Below are positions 33,914 to 41,549 of a DNA stretch of 64,000 nt, in pieces. The notes beneath the pieces were generated by a model, which saw only the letters and a list, made by a program, of their open reading frames with translations, made no database searches and was not told where the DNA came from. Made by a program: the position numbers and the translations under genes. Position 1 is the first letter of the stretch, and every line of letters starts with the position of its first letter. The stretch comes from Mucilaginibacter mallensis (GTDB taxonomy: Bacteria; Bacteroidota; Bacteroidia; Sphingobacteriales; Sphingobacteriaceae), in the NCBI RefSeq assembly GCF_900105165.1, contig NZ_LT629740.1, positions 1,798,001-1,862,000 of the forward strand. The letters run 5' to 3'.

Positions 33914-36607
33914 ATGAGTATTTCTAATAAAACATATCAGCCTAAGGAAGCAGAGGATAAATGGTACAGCTATTGGTTACAGCACAAGTTTTTCAGGTCG
34001 GTGCCTGATGAGCGTGAGCCTTATACTATCGTGATGCCACCTCCAAACGTCACCGGCGTTTTGCACATGGGCCATATGTTAAATAATACCATACAGGATG
34101 TGCTCATTCGCCGTGCCCGTATGCAGGGTAAAAATGCCTGCTGGGTACCGGGTACCGACCACGCCAGCATAGCCACTGAAGCAAAGGTGGTGGCCATGCT
34201 AAAAGAGCGTGGCATAGCCAAGAAAGATCTTACCCGGGCTGAGTTTTTAAGCTATGCCTGGGAATGGAAAGAGAAATACGGCGGTATTATACTCGATCAG
34301 CTTAAAAAATTAGGCGCGTCATGCGATTGGGACCGCACCCGTTTTACAATGGATGATGACCTATCGGAAGCCGTTATAGATACCTTTATTGATCTATATA
34401 AAAAAGGCCTGATATATAGAGGTGTGCGCATGGTAAACTGGGATCCGCAGGGAAAAACTGCCGTATCAGATGAAGAGGTTATTCGTAAGGAAGTAAATCA
34501 GAAGCTTTATTATATTAAGTATGCTGTTAAGTCCGAAAGTCCGAAAGACGGGAAGACCGAAAGCGATCTTGCGGACTTACCATCTTCCGGACTTTCCGAC
34601 TTCCTAACCATCGCTACCACCCGCCCTGAAACTATCATGGCTGATGCGGCTATCTGTATCAACCCGAATGATGAGAGATATTTTCACCTGCATGGCAAAA
34701 AAGCTATTATTCCTTTAATTAACAGGGAGATACCTATTATATTAGATGAATACGTTACCATGGATTTTGGTACTGGCTGTTTAAAGGTTACGCCTGCGCA
34801 TGATTTGAATGACTATGAGCTGGGGATGAAACATCACCTGCCGGTTATTGATATTTTAAATGATGATGGCACACTGAATGAAAAAGCGCAGATATTAGTT
34901 GGCGAGGATCGTTTCATCGCCCGTAAAAAAATTGCGACTCTATTAGAGGACGCTGGTTCATTAGAGAAAATTGAAGAATATAAATCTCAAGTTGGCTTTT
35001 CAGAACGTACCGACGCGGTTATTGAACCCAAACTATCTATGCAATGGTTTTGCAAGATGGGTGAGATGGCTAAACCTGCGCTTGATTATGTGTTGGATGG
35101 CGATATAAAACTAATCCCTGAAAAATTTGAGAACACCTATCGTCACTGGATGGAGAACGTGCGCGACTGGAATATCAGTCGCCAGCTTTGGTGGGGGCAA
35201 CAGATACCGGCATGGTATTTACCAAACGGGCAGTATGTGATTGCTAAAACAGCAGAAGAAGCGTTGGTTGAGGCTCAAAAACTCACAACTGACAACTCTC
35301 AACTCACAACAGTAGACTTAACCCAGGACGAAGACGTTCTTGATACATGGTTCTCATCATGGTTGTGGCCGATATCAGTTTTTGATGGTTTTAAAGATCC
35401 GAATAATGCTGATATCAATTATTATTACCCAACTAACGACCTGGTAACAGCACCCGAGATCTTGTTTTTCTGGGTAGCCAGAATGATTATGGCAGGGCAT
35501 GAGTTCAGGGGCGCGGTGCCGTTCAAAAACGTTTACTTAACCGGTATCGTTCGCGATAAGCTGGGAAGAAAGATGTCTAAATCACTAGGTAACTCACCTG
35601 ATCCTATCGGCCTGATTGAAAAATTTGGCGCCGATGGCGTAAGGGTAGGTATGTTGCTGTGTTCACCTGCGGGTAACGACCTGATGTTTGATGAAAGCTA
35701 TTGCGAACAGGGCCGTAACTTTGCTAATAAAATATGGAACGCTTTTAAGTTAATTAAAGGCTGGGAGGTTGATAACAGCTTACCAAACCCTAATCAAATA
35801 GCTATTGAATGGTTTGATAGCCGCTTTAACCAGGCTTTGGTTGAGATTGAGGCCGACTTTGCGCAATACCGGTTATCGGAAGCATTAATGGCTACCTACA
35901 AGCTGGTATGGGACGATTTTTGTGCATGGTACCTTGAAATGATCAAGCCTGTTTATCAGCATCCGATCGATAGTGAGACCTATCAGAAAACCATTTCCTT
36001 CTTTGAAAATATTCTGAAAATACTCCATCCGTTTATGCCTTTTATTACTGAGGAACTTTGGCATGATGAGCTATTTGGGGAAAGGATCGAGCAGGATTGT
36101 TGTATTGTTGCGCAATTGCCTAACAATGGGGAAACTAATACCCAGTTACTTACCGAAACTGAGAGCGTAAAACAAGTAATAGCGCAAATAAGAAATATTA
36201 GAAACAGTAAACAAATTTCGCCAAAAGAAATATTGGGGCTATCGCTAAAATCGGGTTCAGCGCTTAATTATAAAACTTATGAACCCATCATTGCAAAGCT
36301 GGCTAATATAAGCGAATTAAGTATTGTTGATGATAAAATAAGCGGCGCTATCAGCTTTATGGTACACACGGATGAATTTTATATTCCCCTAAATGAAAGC
36401 GTGGATCCCGTTGCGGAACGTGCCCGTTTGCTGAAAGAAAAGGAATATCTCGACGGTTTTTTAAAATCAGTTAACGCAAAGCTTGGTAATGAGCGTTTTA
36501 TGAATAATGCTAAACCTGAAATAATTGAGGTTGAGTTAAAGAAAAAAAATGATGCCGAAGCTAAGTTGAAACTTCTGGAGGAGAGCCTTTCCTCTTTGGC
36601 TTACTAA
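33914..36607 (+). CDS. valS: valyl-tRNA synthetase
   Basis: 897 residues, class I synthetase that charges tRNA-Val. It has the HIGH-type motif PPPNVTGVLHMGH, the CP1 editing domain opening TIATTRPETIMADAA, KMSKSLGNSPDP, a DALR-like anticodon domain and a C-terminal coiled coil (ERARLLKEKEYLDGFL). Two segments look foreign yet in frame: residues 206-229 just before the editing domain, encoded by an imperfect palindrome, and about 455-466 (KLTTDNSQLTT), encoded by a CTCACAACTGACAACTCTCA repeat just before QDEDVLDTWFSSW. Both replace variable loops and spare the motifs. Confidence 0.96.
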   Translation: MSISNKTYQPKEAEDKWYSYWLQHKFFRSVPDEREPYTIVMPPPNVTGVLHMGHMLNNTIQDVLIRRARMQGKNACWVPGTDHASIATEAKVVAMLKERGIAKKDLTRAEFLSYAWEWKEKYGGIILDQLKKLGASCDWDRTRFTMDDDLSEAVIDTFIDLYKKGLIYRGVRMVNWDPQGKTAVSDEEVIRKEVNQKLYYIKYAVKSESPKDGKTESDLADLPSSGLSDFLTIATTRPETIMADAAICINPNDERYFHLHGKKAIIPLINREIPIILDEYVTMDFGTGCLKVTPAHDLNDYELGMKHHLPVIDILNDDGTLNEKAQILVGEDRFIARKKIATLLEDAGSLEKIEEYKSQVGFSERTDAVIEPKLSMQWFCKMGEMAKPALDYVLDGDIKLIPEKFENTYRHWMENVRDWNISRQLWWGQQIPAWYLPNGQYVIAKTAEEALVEAQKLTTDNSQLTTVDLTQDEDVLDTWFSSWLWPISVFDGFKDPNNADINYYYPTNDLVTAPEILFFWVARMIMAGHEFRGAVPFKNVYLTGIVRDKLGRKMSKSLGNSPDPIGLIEKFGADGVRVGMLLCSPAGNDLMFDESYCEQGRNFANKIWNAFKLIKGWEVDNSLPNPNQIAIEWFDSRFNQALVEIEADFAQYRLSEALMATYKLVWDDFCAWYLEMIKPVYQHPIDSETYQKTISFFENILKILHPFMPFITEELWHDELFGERIEQDCCIVAQLPNNGETNTQLLTETESVKQVIAQIRNIRNSKQISPKEILGLSLKSGSALNYKTYEPIIAKLANISELSIVDDKISGAISFMVHTDEFYIPLNESVDPVAERARLLKEKEYLDGFLKSVNAKLGNERFMNNAKPEIIEVELKKKNDAEAKLKLLEESLSSLAY
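34529..34602 (+). repeat. palindromic repeat inserted in frame in valS
   Basis: Arms 34529-34548 and 34583-34602 (AAGTCCGAAAGTCCGAAAGA against the complement of the right arm) pair at 18 of 20 positions across a 34-nt spacer. It encodes a Ser/Asp/Lys/Gly-rich loop with no resemblance to ValRS motifs. Confidence 0.75.
35278..35310 (+). repeat. CTCACAACTGACAACTC repeat inside valS
   Basis: Tandem-like ACTCACAACT / GACAACTCTC / AACTCACAAC units encode KLTTDNSQLTT in frame. The composition (A/C only on one strand, apart from single G and T steps) differs sharply from the adjoining codons. Confidence 0.6.
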
Positions 36608-36623
36608 TTGCATAAAATGGTAG

Positions 36624-36693
36624 AAAGGGTGAAGGATTTGATTAAAGCAGTACTATTACCCCGGTAGTGTTTTAATCAAATCCTTCACCCTTT
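36624..36693 (+). terminator. perfect 23-bp inverted repeat after valS
   Basis: Arms 36624-36646 and 36671-36693 (AAAGGGTGAAGGATTTGATT onward) are exact complements with a 24-nt loop. The right arm is followed by ATTATCAATTTTTGTTTTT, so it may end valS transcription just 17 nt after the stop codon. The histidine kinase gene begins 27 nt later. Confidence 0.75.
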
Positions 36694-36720
36694 ATTATCA
36701 ATTTTTGTTTTTAGAATGGC

Positions 36721-38523
36721 ATGGGAAAAAAGCCGGATTTTTTAAATGTCTCACTTAATAATATACTTTCAGACGACCAATCAGTACTTGATCAGGCCCG
36801 TATCCGTTTGTTATATTATGGTTTAGGGGTAGTTTTTGTAGCGCTTGCCACTCTTTCAGGTAATCTTTACTTTCAGCACAAGCCAATACACACAGCCATC
36901 ATTATAATTTTGATGGTATCATGTGGTGTTTCTTTTAAGGTACTTACCTATAAACCAAATTGGAAATTCATATCACATGCTTTGCTTATACAGGCAACAC
37001 TGCTTAATTTGGGTAATATTTATATCACCTTGCAGGATGTAAATATTATTACTGTTCAGATAGTTATACTGGTGATAATTTTCGGTTTCTATATGCTTGG
37101 GCGTGCCTTTGGGATACTTTACTCCATGATAAATATAGTGGCAGTATTGGTTTTTCTGGCAATTCAGTATAATATGCCTTATCATATCGCATTTCAGCCT
37201 GAGGTAGTAAATCAGTCAACGGTTATTATTACTATTATTGCCAATTTTGTGCTGTTACTTTATATGCACAGCCACTTTTACAGTGCTTTTTACAATAATA
37301 TAAAAGAGCTTAACAAAACCAGTAAAGCACAATGTGAGTTAAATGCCCAACTGGAAATAGCCATTAAAAGGGCCGAGAAGTCCTCAGAAGTAAAATCGGA
37401 GTTCCTGTCAACCATGTCACATGAGATCAGGACACCATTAAACGCGGTTATAGGAATGACCAACCTGCTTTTAATGAACAGCCCGAGAAATGACCAAAAA
37501 GAGAACCTGGAGATATTAAAATATTCAGGAACCAATTTGCTGAGCATTGTAAACGATGTGCTTGATTATGATAAAATAGAATCGGGTAAACTGGTATTTG
37601 ATCAGGTTAAATTTAATTTGGTTGAGTTAATCCAAAGCATTTGTGGCGCTCAAAAATTAAAGGCCGAAGAAAAGGGATTGTTATATAAGCTTGATGTTGA
37701 CTGTACGCTCAATAATAAAATAGTATCCGGTGATCCAACACGTTTAGCGCAGATCATATATAATTTAGTAAATAATGCCATAAAATTCACCCAAAAAGGT
37801 AATATATGGATAAATGTTACCTGTGTTGAAGACAAGCAGGATTCCATTATTGTGAATTTTATGGTTAAGGATACCGGTATAGGTATAAACAAGGATAACC
37901 TTGATGCCATATTTGAGCCATTTGCGCAGGAATCGATCAGTGCAACACGTCAGTATGGCGGCACAGGTTTAGGCCTGGCGATTATAAAACGCTTGTTGGA
38001 ATTACAGGGATTAAAGATAAATGTATCCAGCAAGGTTGATGAAGGCTCGGAGTTTTCGTTTACTATGGAGATCCCGGTATCAGCAGGAAACGTTAAACAC
38101 TGCGATGAAGACAAACAGGCGCAACTTCAAAATAACGATAGTTTAAGCAGCTTGCGTGTATTAATAGCCGAAGATAATTTGGTAAACGTAATGCTGATGA
38201 AAAAGCTTTTCTCAAAATGGAACATGGCACCAACTATTGCGGAGAATGGCGAACGTGCGGTTGAACTGGTACAAAGCAGCGATTTCGATATTATATTAAT
38301 GGACCTGCAAATGCCGGTACTGAATGGTTTTGATGCAGCCGTTGAAATAAGGAAAATGCACGACCCTAAAAAGGCGAATATTCCCATCATAGCACTTACT
38401 GCATCAGCTTTGTTTGATATACGCGAGCGAGTTTTTAATTCGGGGATGAATGATTATGTATCAAAACCATTTAAGCCTGATGAACTTTTTGAGAAAATTA
38501 GCACGCTTGCAACCTCTGTTTAA
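36721..38523 (+). CDS. hybrid sensor histidine kinase / response regulator
   Basis: 600 residues. About six transmembrane helices (residues 25-195) with no large extracytoplasmic sensor, a short coiled coil, HisKA with phospho-acceptor His 234 in FLSTMSHEIRTPLNAVIGM, HATPase_c with a G box (GGTGLGLAI), then a receiver domain with phospho-acceptor Asp 528 in ILMDLQMPVLNG and the conserved Lys in YVSKPFKP. It lacks an output domain, so signal probably passes on via an Hpt protein or another regulator not seen here. The membrane module could sense a hydrophobic or envelope signal (inference). Its stop shares TTAA with the convergent gene. Confidence 0.92.
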   Translation: MGKKPDFLNVSLNNILSDDQSVLDQARIRLLYYGLGVVFVALATLSGNLYFQHKPIHTAIIIILMVSCGVSFKVLTYKPNWKFISHALLIQATLLNLGNIYITLQDVNIITVQIVILVIIFGFYMLGRAFGILYSMINIVAVLVFLAIQYNMPYHIAFQPEVVNQSTVIITIIANFVLLLYMHSHFYSAFYNNIKELNKTSKAQCELNAQLEIAIKRAEKSSEVKSEFLSTMSHEIRTPLNAVIGMTNLLLMNSPRNDQKENLEILKYSGTNLLSIVNDVLDYDKIESGKLVFDQVKFNLVELIQSICGAQKLKAEEKGLLYKLDVDCTLNNKIVSGDPTRLAQIIYNLVNNAIKFTQKGNIWINVTCVEDKQDSIIVNFMVKDTGIGINKDNLDAIFEPFAQESISATRQYGGTGLGLAIIKRLLELQGLKINVSSKVDEGSEFSFTMEIPVSAGNVKHCDEDKQAQLQNNDSLSSLRVLIAEDNLVNVMLMKKLFSKWNMAPTIAENGERAVELVQSSDFDIILMDLQMPVLNGFDAAVEIRKMHDPKKANIPIIALTASALFDIRERVFNSGMNDYVSKPFKPDELFEKISTLATSV

Positions 38524-38987
38524 AGAGTATTAACCTCCCTGTAATCGGGCAGGTTTTCTATGAACTCATATTGCCTGGCCTCAAAATCAATATTGCAATA
38601 GTAGTGTTGCAGGCCATTGCTCACGGCAAGCAGCGCTACTTTGTGCGTCATGTTATATCGCGCAATCTGGTCGAATACTTTTTGGTTAATGCTTACCGAT
38701 GGCGCCTTGCATTCCACCATTAATATCTTTTCCCCGGCAGGGTTAAACACAACTATATCGGTGCGTTTTGCCATACCATGCAGTTTAAGGCCGCCTTCCA
38801 GTTTTATCAGTGTTTTTGGATAGTTTTTTTGGTTGATGAGGTATTGCACAAAATGCTGGCGCACCCATTCCTCAGGAGTGATGATAATGTGCTTTTTCCG
38901 GATCTCGTCAAACATGGTCAGCACACCATCTTTATCGCTTATTTTAAAAGGATAGGGCGGGAGTGTGAGCGGTTGTAACTGATCCAT
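38520..38987 (-). CDS. HsdR N-terminal-like (type I restriction R_N) small protein
   Basis: 155 residues. The fold resembles the N-terminal nuclease-like domain of type I restriction HsdR: TPEEWVRQHFVQYLI, GGLKLHGMAKRTDIVVFN and ILMVECKAPS give the D...ExK pattern of PD-(D/E)xK enzymes (Asp in RTDIVV; Glu and Lys in VECK). There is no helicase domain and no HsdM or HsdS nearby, so it is not a restriction system. Such stand-alone proteins are widespread in Bacteroidota with unknown function. Here it lies beside holA, divergently. Confidence 0.8.
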   Translation of the reverse strand: MDQLQPLTLPPYPFKISDKDGVLTMFDEIRKKHIIITPEEWVRQHFVQYLINQKNYPKTLIKLEGGLKLHGMAKRTDIVVFNPAGEKILMVECKAPSVSINQKVFDQIARYNMTHKVALLAVSNGLQHYYCNIDFEARQYEFIENLPDYREVNTL

Positions 38988-39000
38988 GCATTTAAGTCAA

Positions 39001-39136
39001 AAGTCAAAAGTAAAAATTCAAAATGGTTATTGGTATTTTAGTGAATGATAGCAGCTATATTTTTGACTTTTGAATTTTTACTTTTGATTTAGCCTCCGCT
39101 ATTGCTTTTGAATTTTTACTTTTGATTTTTGACTTT
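39001..39136. repeat. AAAGTAAAAATTCAAAA inverted repeat supplying the holA promoter
   Basis: Left AAAAGTCAAAAGTAAAAATT; right side has two complementary units TTTGAATTTTTACTTTTGAT (around 39070 and 39108). The right-most unit contains TACTTTTG. The same family borders the MBL gene at 61522. Confidence 0.7.
39117..39124 (+). promoter_or_regulatory. repeat-borne -7 box of holA
   Basis: TACTTTTG inside the dispersed repeat, 15 nt before ATG 39140. Confidence 0.4.
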
Positions 39137-39139
39137 GAA

Positions 39140-40162
39140 ATGGCTGCTGAGGATATACTAAAAGATCTTAAAAACCGTAAATACAAACCTGTGTACCTGC
39201 TGCACGGCGAGGAACCTTATTATATTGATCTGGTAGGCAGTTATGTTGAGCATAAGCTTTTATCAGAGGCAGAAAAAGGGTTTAACCAGACGGTGCTTTA
39301 TGGTAAGGATACCGATGTAATGACGGTACTAAACGCTGCCAAGCGCTACCCCATGATGGCCGACTACCAGGTGGTACTGGTAAAAGAGGCCCAGGAAATG
39401 AAATGGGGTAAGGATGATGACGATAAAAAAAGCATTAACCCTTTATTAAACTATCTTGAAAATCCGCTGCCAAGCACCATACTGGTGTTTTGCTATAAGT
39501 ACGGCAAGTTTGATAAACGCAAAAAAACATACAAGGCAATTGAAAAACATGGCCTGGTTTACGAGTCGGCGCCCTTGTATGATAGTAAGATCCCCGGTTG
39601 GATAGAAACTTTCATAAATGAAAAAGGCTATAAGGCAAATCAGCAGGCGACATTAATGCTTTCGGAATATCTGGGCAACGATCTTTCAAAAATTGCCAAT
39701 GAACTGGAAAAGCTGATGCTTAATATAGCACCCGGTCAGGAGATCACACTTGATCTCATCCAAAACAACATCGGTATAAGCAAGGAATATAATGTGTTTG
39801 AACTGCAAACCGCTCTTGGTAAAAAAGACGTGTTAAAAGTAAACCGCATTATCAATTATTTTGAGGCCAACCCCAAAGCCAACCCCATAGTATTAATGCT
39901 GGGTAACCTGAATAACTATTTCAGTAAGGTATTGGCTTACCATTATGTAAAGGATAAATCGCAACAAAACCTTGCCCGCGAACTGGGTGTAAACCCATAT
40001 TTTGTGAAGGACTATGAAATGGCTGCCCGCAGTTACAGCTACGGCAAAACCATGCAGATCATCAGTTACCTGCGCGAGTACGACCTGAAAAGTAAGGGCG
40101 TTGAATCAACTGCTGATGATGGTGCTTTGATGAAAGAGTTGATGTTTAAAATATTGCACTAA
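39140..40162 (+). CDS. holA: DNA polymerase III subunit delta
   Basis: 340 residues. The clamp-loader delta subunit opens the sliding clamp. Visible are KNRKYKPVYLLHGEEPYYIDL near the N terminus, the ALLxxxxKRYPMMADYQVVLV strand region and the C-terminal collar helices with KELMFKILH. Delta lacks a functional P-loop, as here. The frame is open from TTG 39122, but those codons belong to the dispersed repeat; ATG 39140 gives the normal start MAAEDILKDL. Confidence 0.92.
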   Translation: MAAEDILKDLKNRKYKPVYLLHGEEPYYIDLVGSYVEHKLLSEAEKGFNQTVLYGKDTDVMTVLNAAKRYPMMADYQVVLVKEAQEMKWGKDDDDKKSINPLLNYLENPLPSTILVFCYKYGKFDKRKKTYKAIEKHGLVYESAPLYDSKIPGWIETFINEKGYKANQQATLMLSEYLGNDLSKIANELEKLMLNIAPGQEITLDLIQNNIGISKEYNVFELQTALGKKDVLKVNRIINYFEANPKANPIVLMLGNLNNYFSKVLAYHYVKDKSQQNLARELGVNPYFVKDYEMAARSYSYGKTMQIISYLREYDLKSKGVESTADDGALMKELMFKILH

Positions 40163-40163
40163 A

Positions 40164-40360
40164 CGCTGTTCGAAGTCTCTGACTTCGAACCATTATGCCT
40201 GTAGACTGCGTCTACACATCTGCATAAATTCATCTTTACAATGCCATCTCTTTTTAACATCTTTACCCCTCATAATACTTATACAAATGAACTATTGGCT
40301 TATTAAAAGTGAATCCGTAAAATATAGCCGGCAAAAGTTTAATCAGGATGGGCCATACCT
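40164..40360 (+). repeat. upstream copy of the EVE-gene 5' region
   Basis: About 197 nt of leader plus first codons that align, with scattered substitutions, to 40927-41125 in front of the intact EVE gene. It contains two perfect hairpins: 40168-40190 (GTTCGAAGTC / GACTTCGAAC) and 40200-40216 (TGTAGAC / GTCTACA). Confidence 0.8.
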
Positions 40361-40364
40361 ATGA
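40287..40364 (+). pseudogene. truncated EVE-domain gene remnant
   Basis: ATG followed by 24 codons (MNYWLIKSESVKYSRQKFN...) closely matching the first 22 codons of the EVE gene at 41054, then an extra base shifts the frame to a TGA at 40362. The stop overlaps the ATG of the DoxX-like gene (ATGA), so this remnant may act as a translated leader for it. Confidence 0.8.
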
Positions 40365-40921
40365 TACGTAGAATAGTCAAATTTGTAATCGCTACTGAAG
40401 CCACTATAGTTGAATGGAAAGCCAGGAATGGCATGGATATTTTAAGGGTATCACTCGGAATTGTCTTCTTTTGGTTTGGTGTACTTAAATTCTTTCATGG
40501 CTTAAGTGCCGCGGAAGTTATAGCAGGTAAAACTATTTTAAAGCTAAGCTTTGGTTATATCAAACCAGTGGTCTCACTTCCGATACTGGCCTGCTGGGAA
40601 TGTATTATTGGATTAGGCTTAATATTTAAACGCCGGTTGAGCTTTATACTGGTGCTACTTTATTTTCAGATGGCCGGTACTGCACTGCCATTATTCTTTT
40701 TCCCTGACGAAACGTGGACAACAAATTTGTTTGCACCAACTTTGCTGGGTCAGTACATTATCAAAAATATAGTGTTGCTATCTGCAGGAATACTAATCAG
40801 TACCACCGTTCAGGAAAAACGTTTGATAGCTAATGACGATAAAATCTCCAAAGAACTATCACTGCAATTACGCACTCCCAGATATAAGCGAAGATTTAAG
40901 AGGGAATCGATCAGTAACTAA
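40361..40921 (+). CDS. DoxX-like membrane protein
   Basis: 186 residues with four hydrophobic helices (about residues 27-47, 68-88, 92-112, 123-143) and basic ends. The pattern LRVSLGIVFFWFGVLKFF is the usual first helix of the DoxX/DUF417-like family. Function unknown; family members are quinone- or redox-linked in some organisms. The ATG overlaps the stop of the EVE remnant, and the gene is bracketed by direct repeats, suggesting it arrived with, or was trapped by, a duplication. Confidence 0.72.
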   Translation: MIRRIVKFVIATEATIVEWKARNGMDILRVSLGIVFFWFGVLKFFHGLSAAEVIAGKTILKLSFGYIKPVVSLPILACWECIIGLGLIFKRRLSFILVLLYFQMAGTALPLFFFPDETWTTNLFAPTLLGQYIIKNIVLLSAGILISTTVQEKRLIANDDKISKELSLQLRTPRYKRRFKRESISN

Positions 40922-40926
40922 GACAA

Positions 40927-41125
40927 GGCGCTGTCCGAAGTCTCCTGACTTCGGACTAATATGCATGTAGATTGCATCTACACGTCTGCATAAATTCATC
41001 TTTAAATTATCATCTCTTTTTAACATCTTTACTTCAATTTAATTCTGATACTAATGAACTATTGGCTTGTTAAGAGTGAACCCGTAAAATACAGCTGGCA
41101 AAAATTTAACCAGGATGGCCGTACC
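40927..41125 (+). repeat. downstream copy of the EVE-gene 5' region
   Basis: Direct repeat partner of 40164-40360. Its hairpins, GTCCGAAGTC / GACTTCGGAC (40933-40956) and TGTAGAT / ATCTACA (40966-40982), keep pairing although bases differ from the other copy on both sides of the stem. Confidence 0.8.
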
Positions 41126-41458
41126 TTTTGGGATGGCGTGCGTAACTACCAGGCACGCAATAACCTGAAAGAAATGAAGCAAGGCGATTTGGTGCTGTTT
41201 TATCACAGCAACGAGGGTAAAGCTGTTGTAGGTATAGCCAAAGTAGCCAAAGAGTTTTACCAGGACCCAACTACCGAAGATCCAAACTGGGTAGTTGTTG
41301 ACCTTGAACCGGTTGAAAGCCTGAAAAACCCGGTAACACTGGAGCAAATAAAAGCCGATACGCAATTGAAGGATATTGGCTTGGTAAGGCAAGGTCGTTT
41401 GTCGGTAATGGGACTTAAACGAGAGGAGTTTGATCGCATCATTGAGCTGGGAAGCTAA
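41054..41458 (+). CDS. EVE domain (PUA-like) protein
   Basis: 134 residues. The opening MNYWLVKSEPVKYSWQKF with WDGVRNYQARNNLKEMKQGDLVLFYHS is diagnostic for the EVE domain (thymocyte nuclear protein 1 family), which binds modified bases in DNA or RNA. The later WVVVDLEPVE and SVMGLKREEF complete the single domain. Role in Bacteroidota unknown; modified-nucleotide reading is a family-based inference. Its 5' 72 nt and leader are duplicated upstream of the DoxX-like gene. Confidence 0.92.
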   Translation: MNYWLVKSEPVKYSWQKFNQDGRTFWDGVRNYQARNNLKEMKQGDLVLFYHSNEGKAVVGIAKVAKEFYQDPTTEDPNWVVVDLEPVESLKNPVTLEQIKADTQLKDIGLVRQGRLSVMGLKREEFDRIIELGS

Positions 41459-41549
41459 GTGCGAATATCACCCTAAATAAGTACTACATATTTGTTATAA
41501 GGGAGTATCTTCCTGTTAAATTGTGTGAAAAAATACTAATTTTAACCCA

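Noticed and set aside
38520..38987. Possible type I restriction system
   Set aside because: Only an HsdR-N-like domain; no helicase part, no HsdM and no HsdS in the window.
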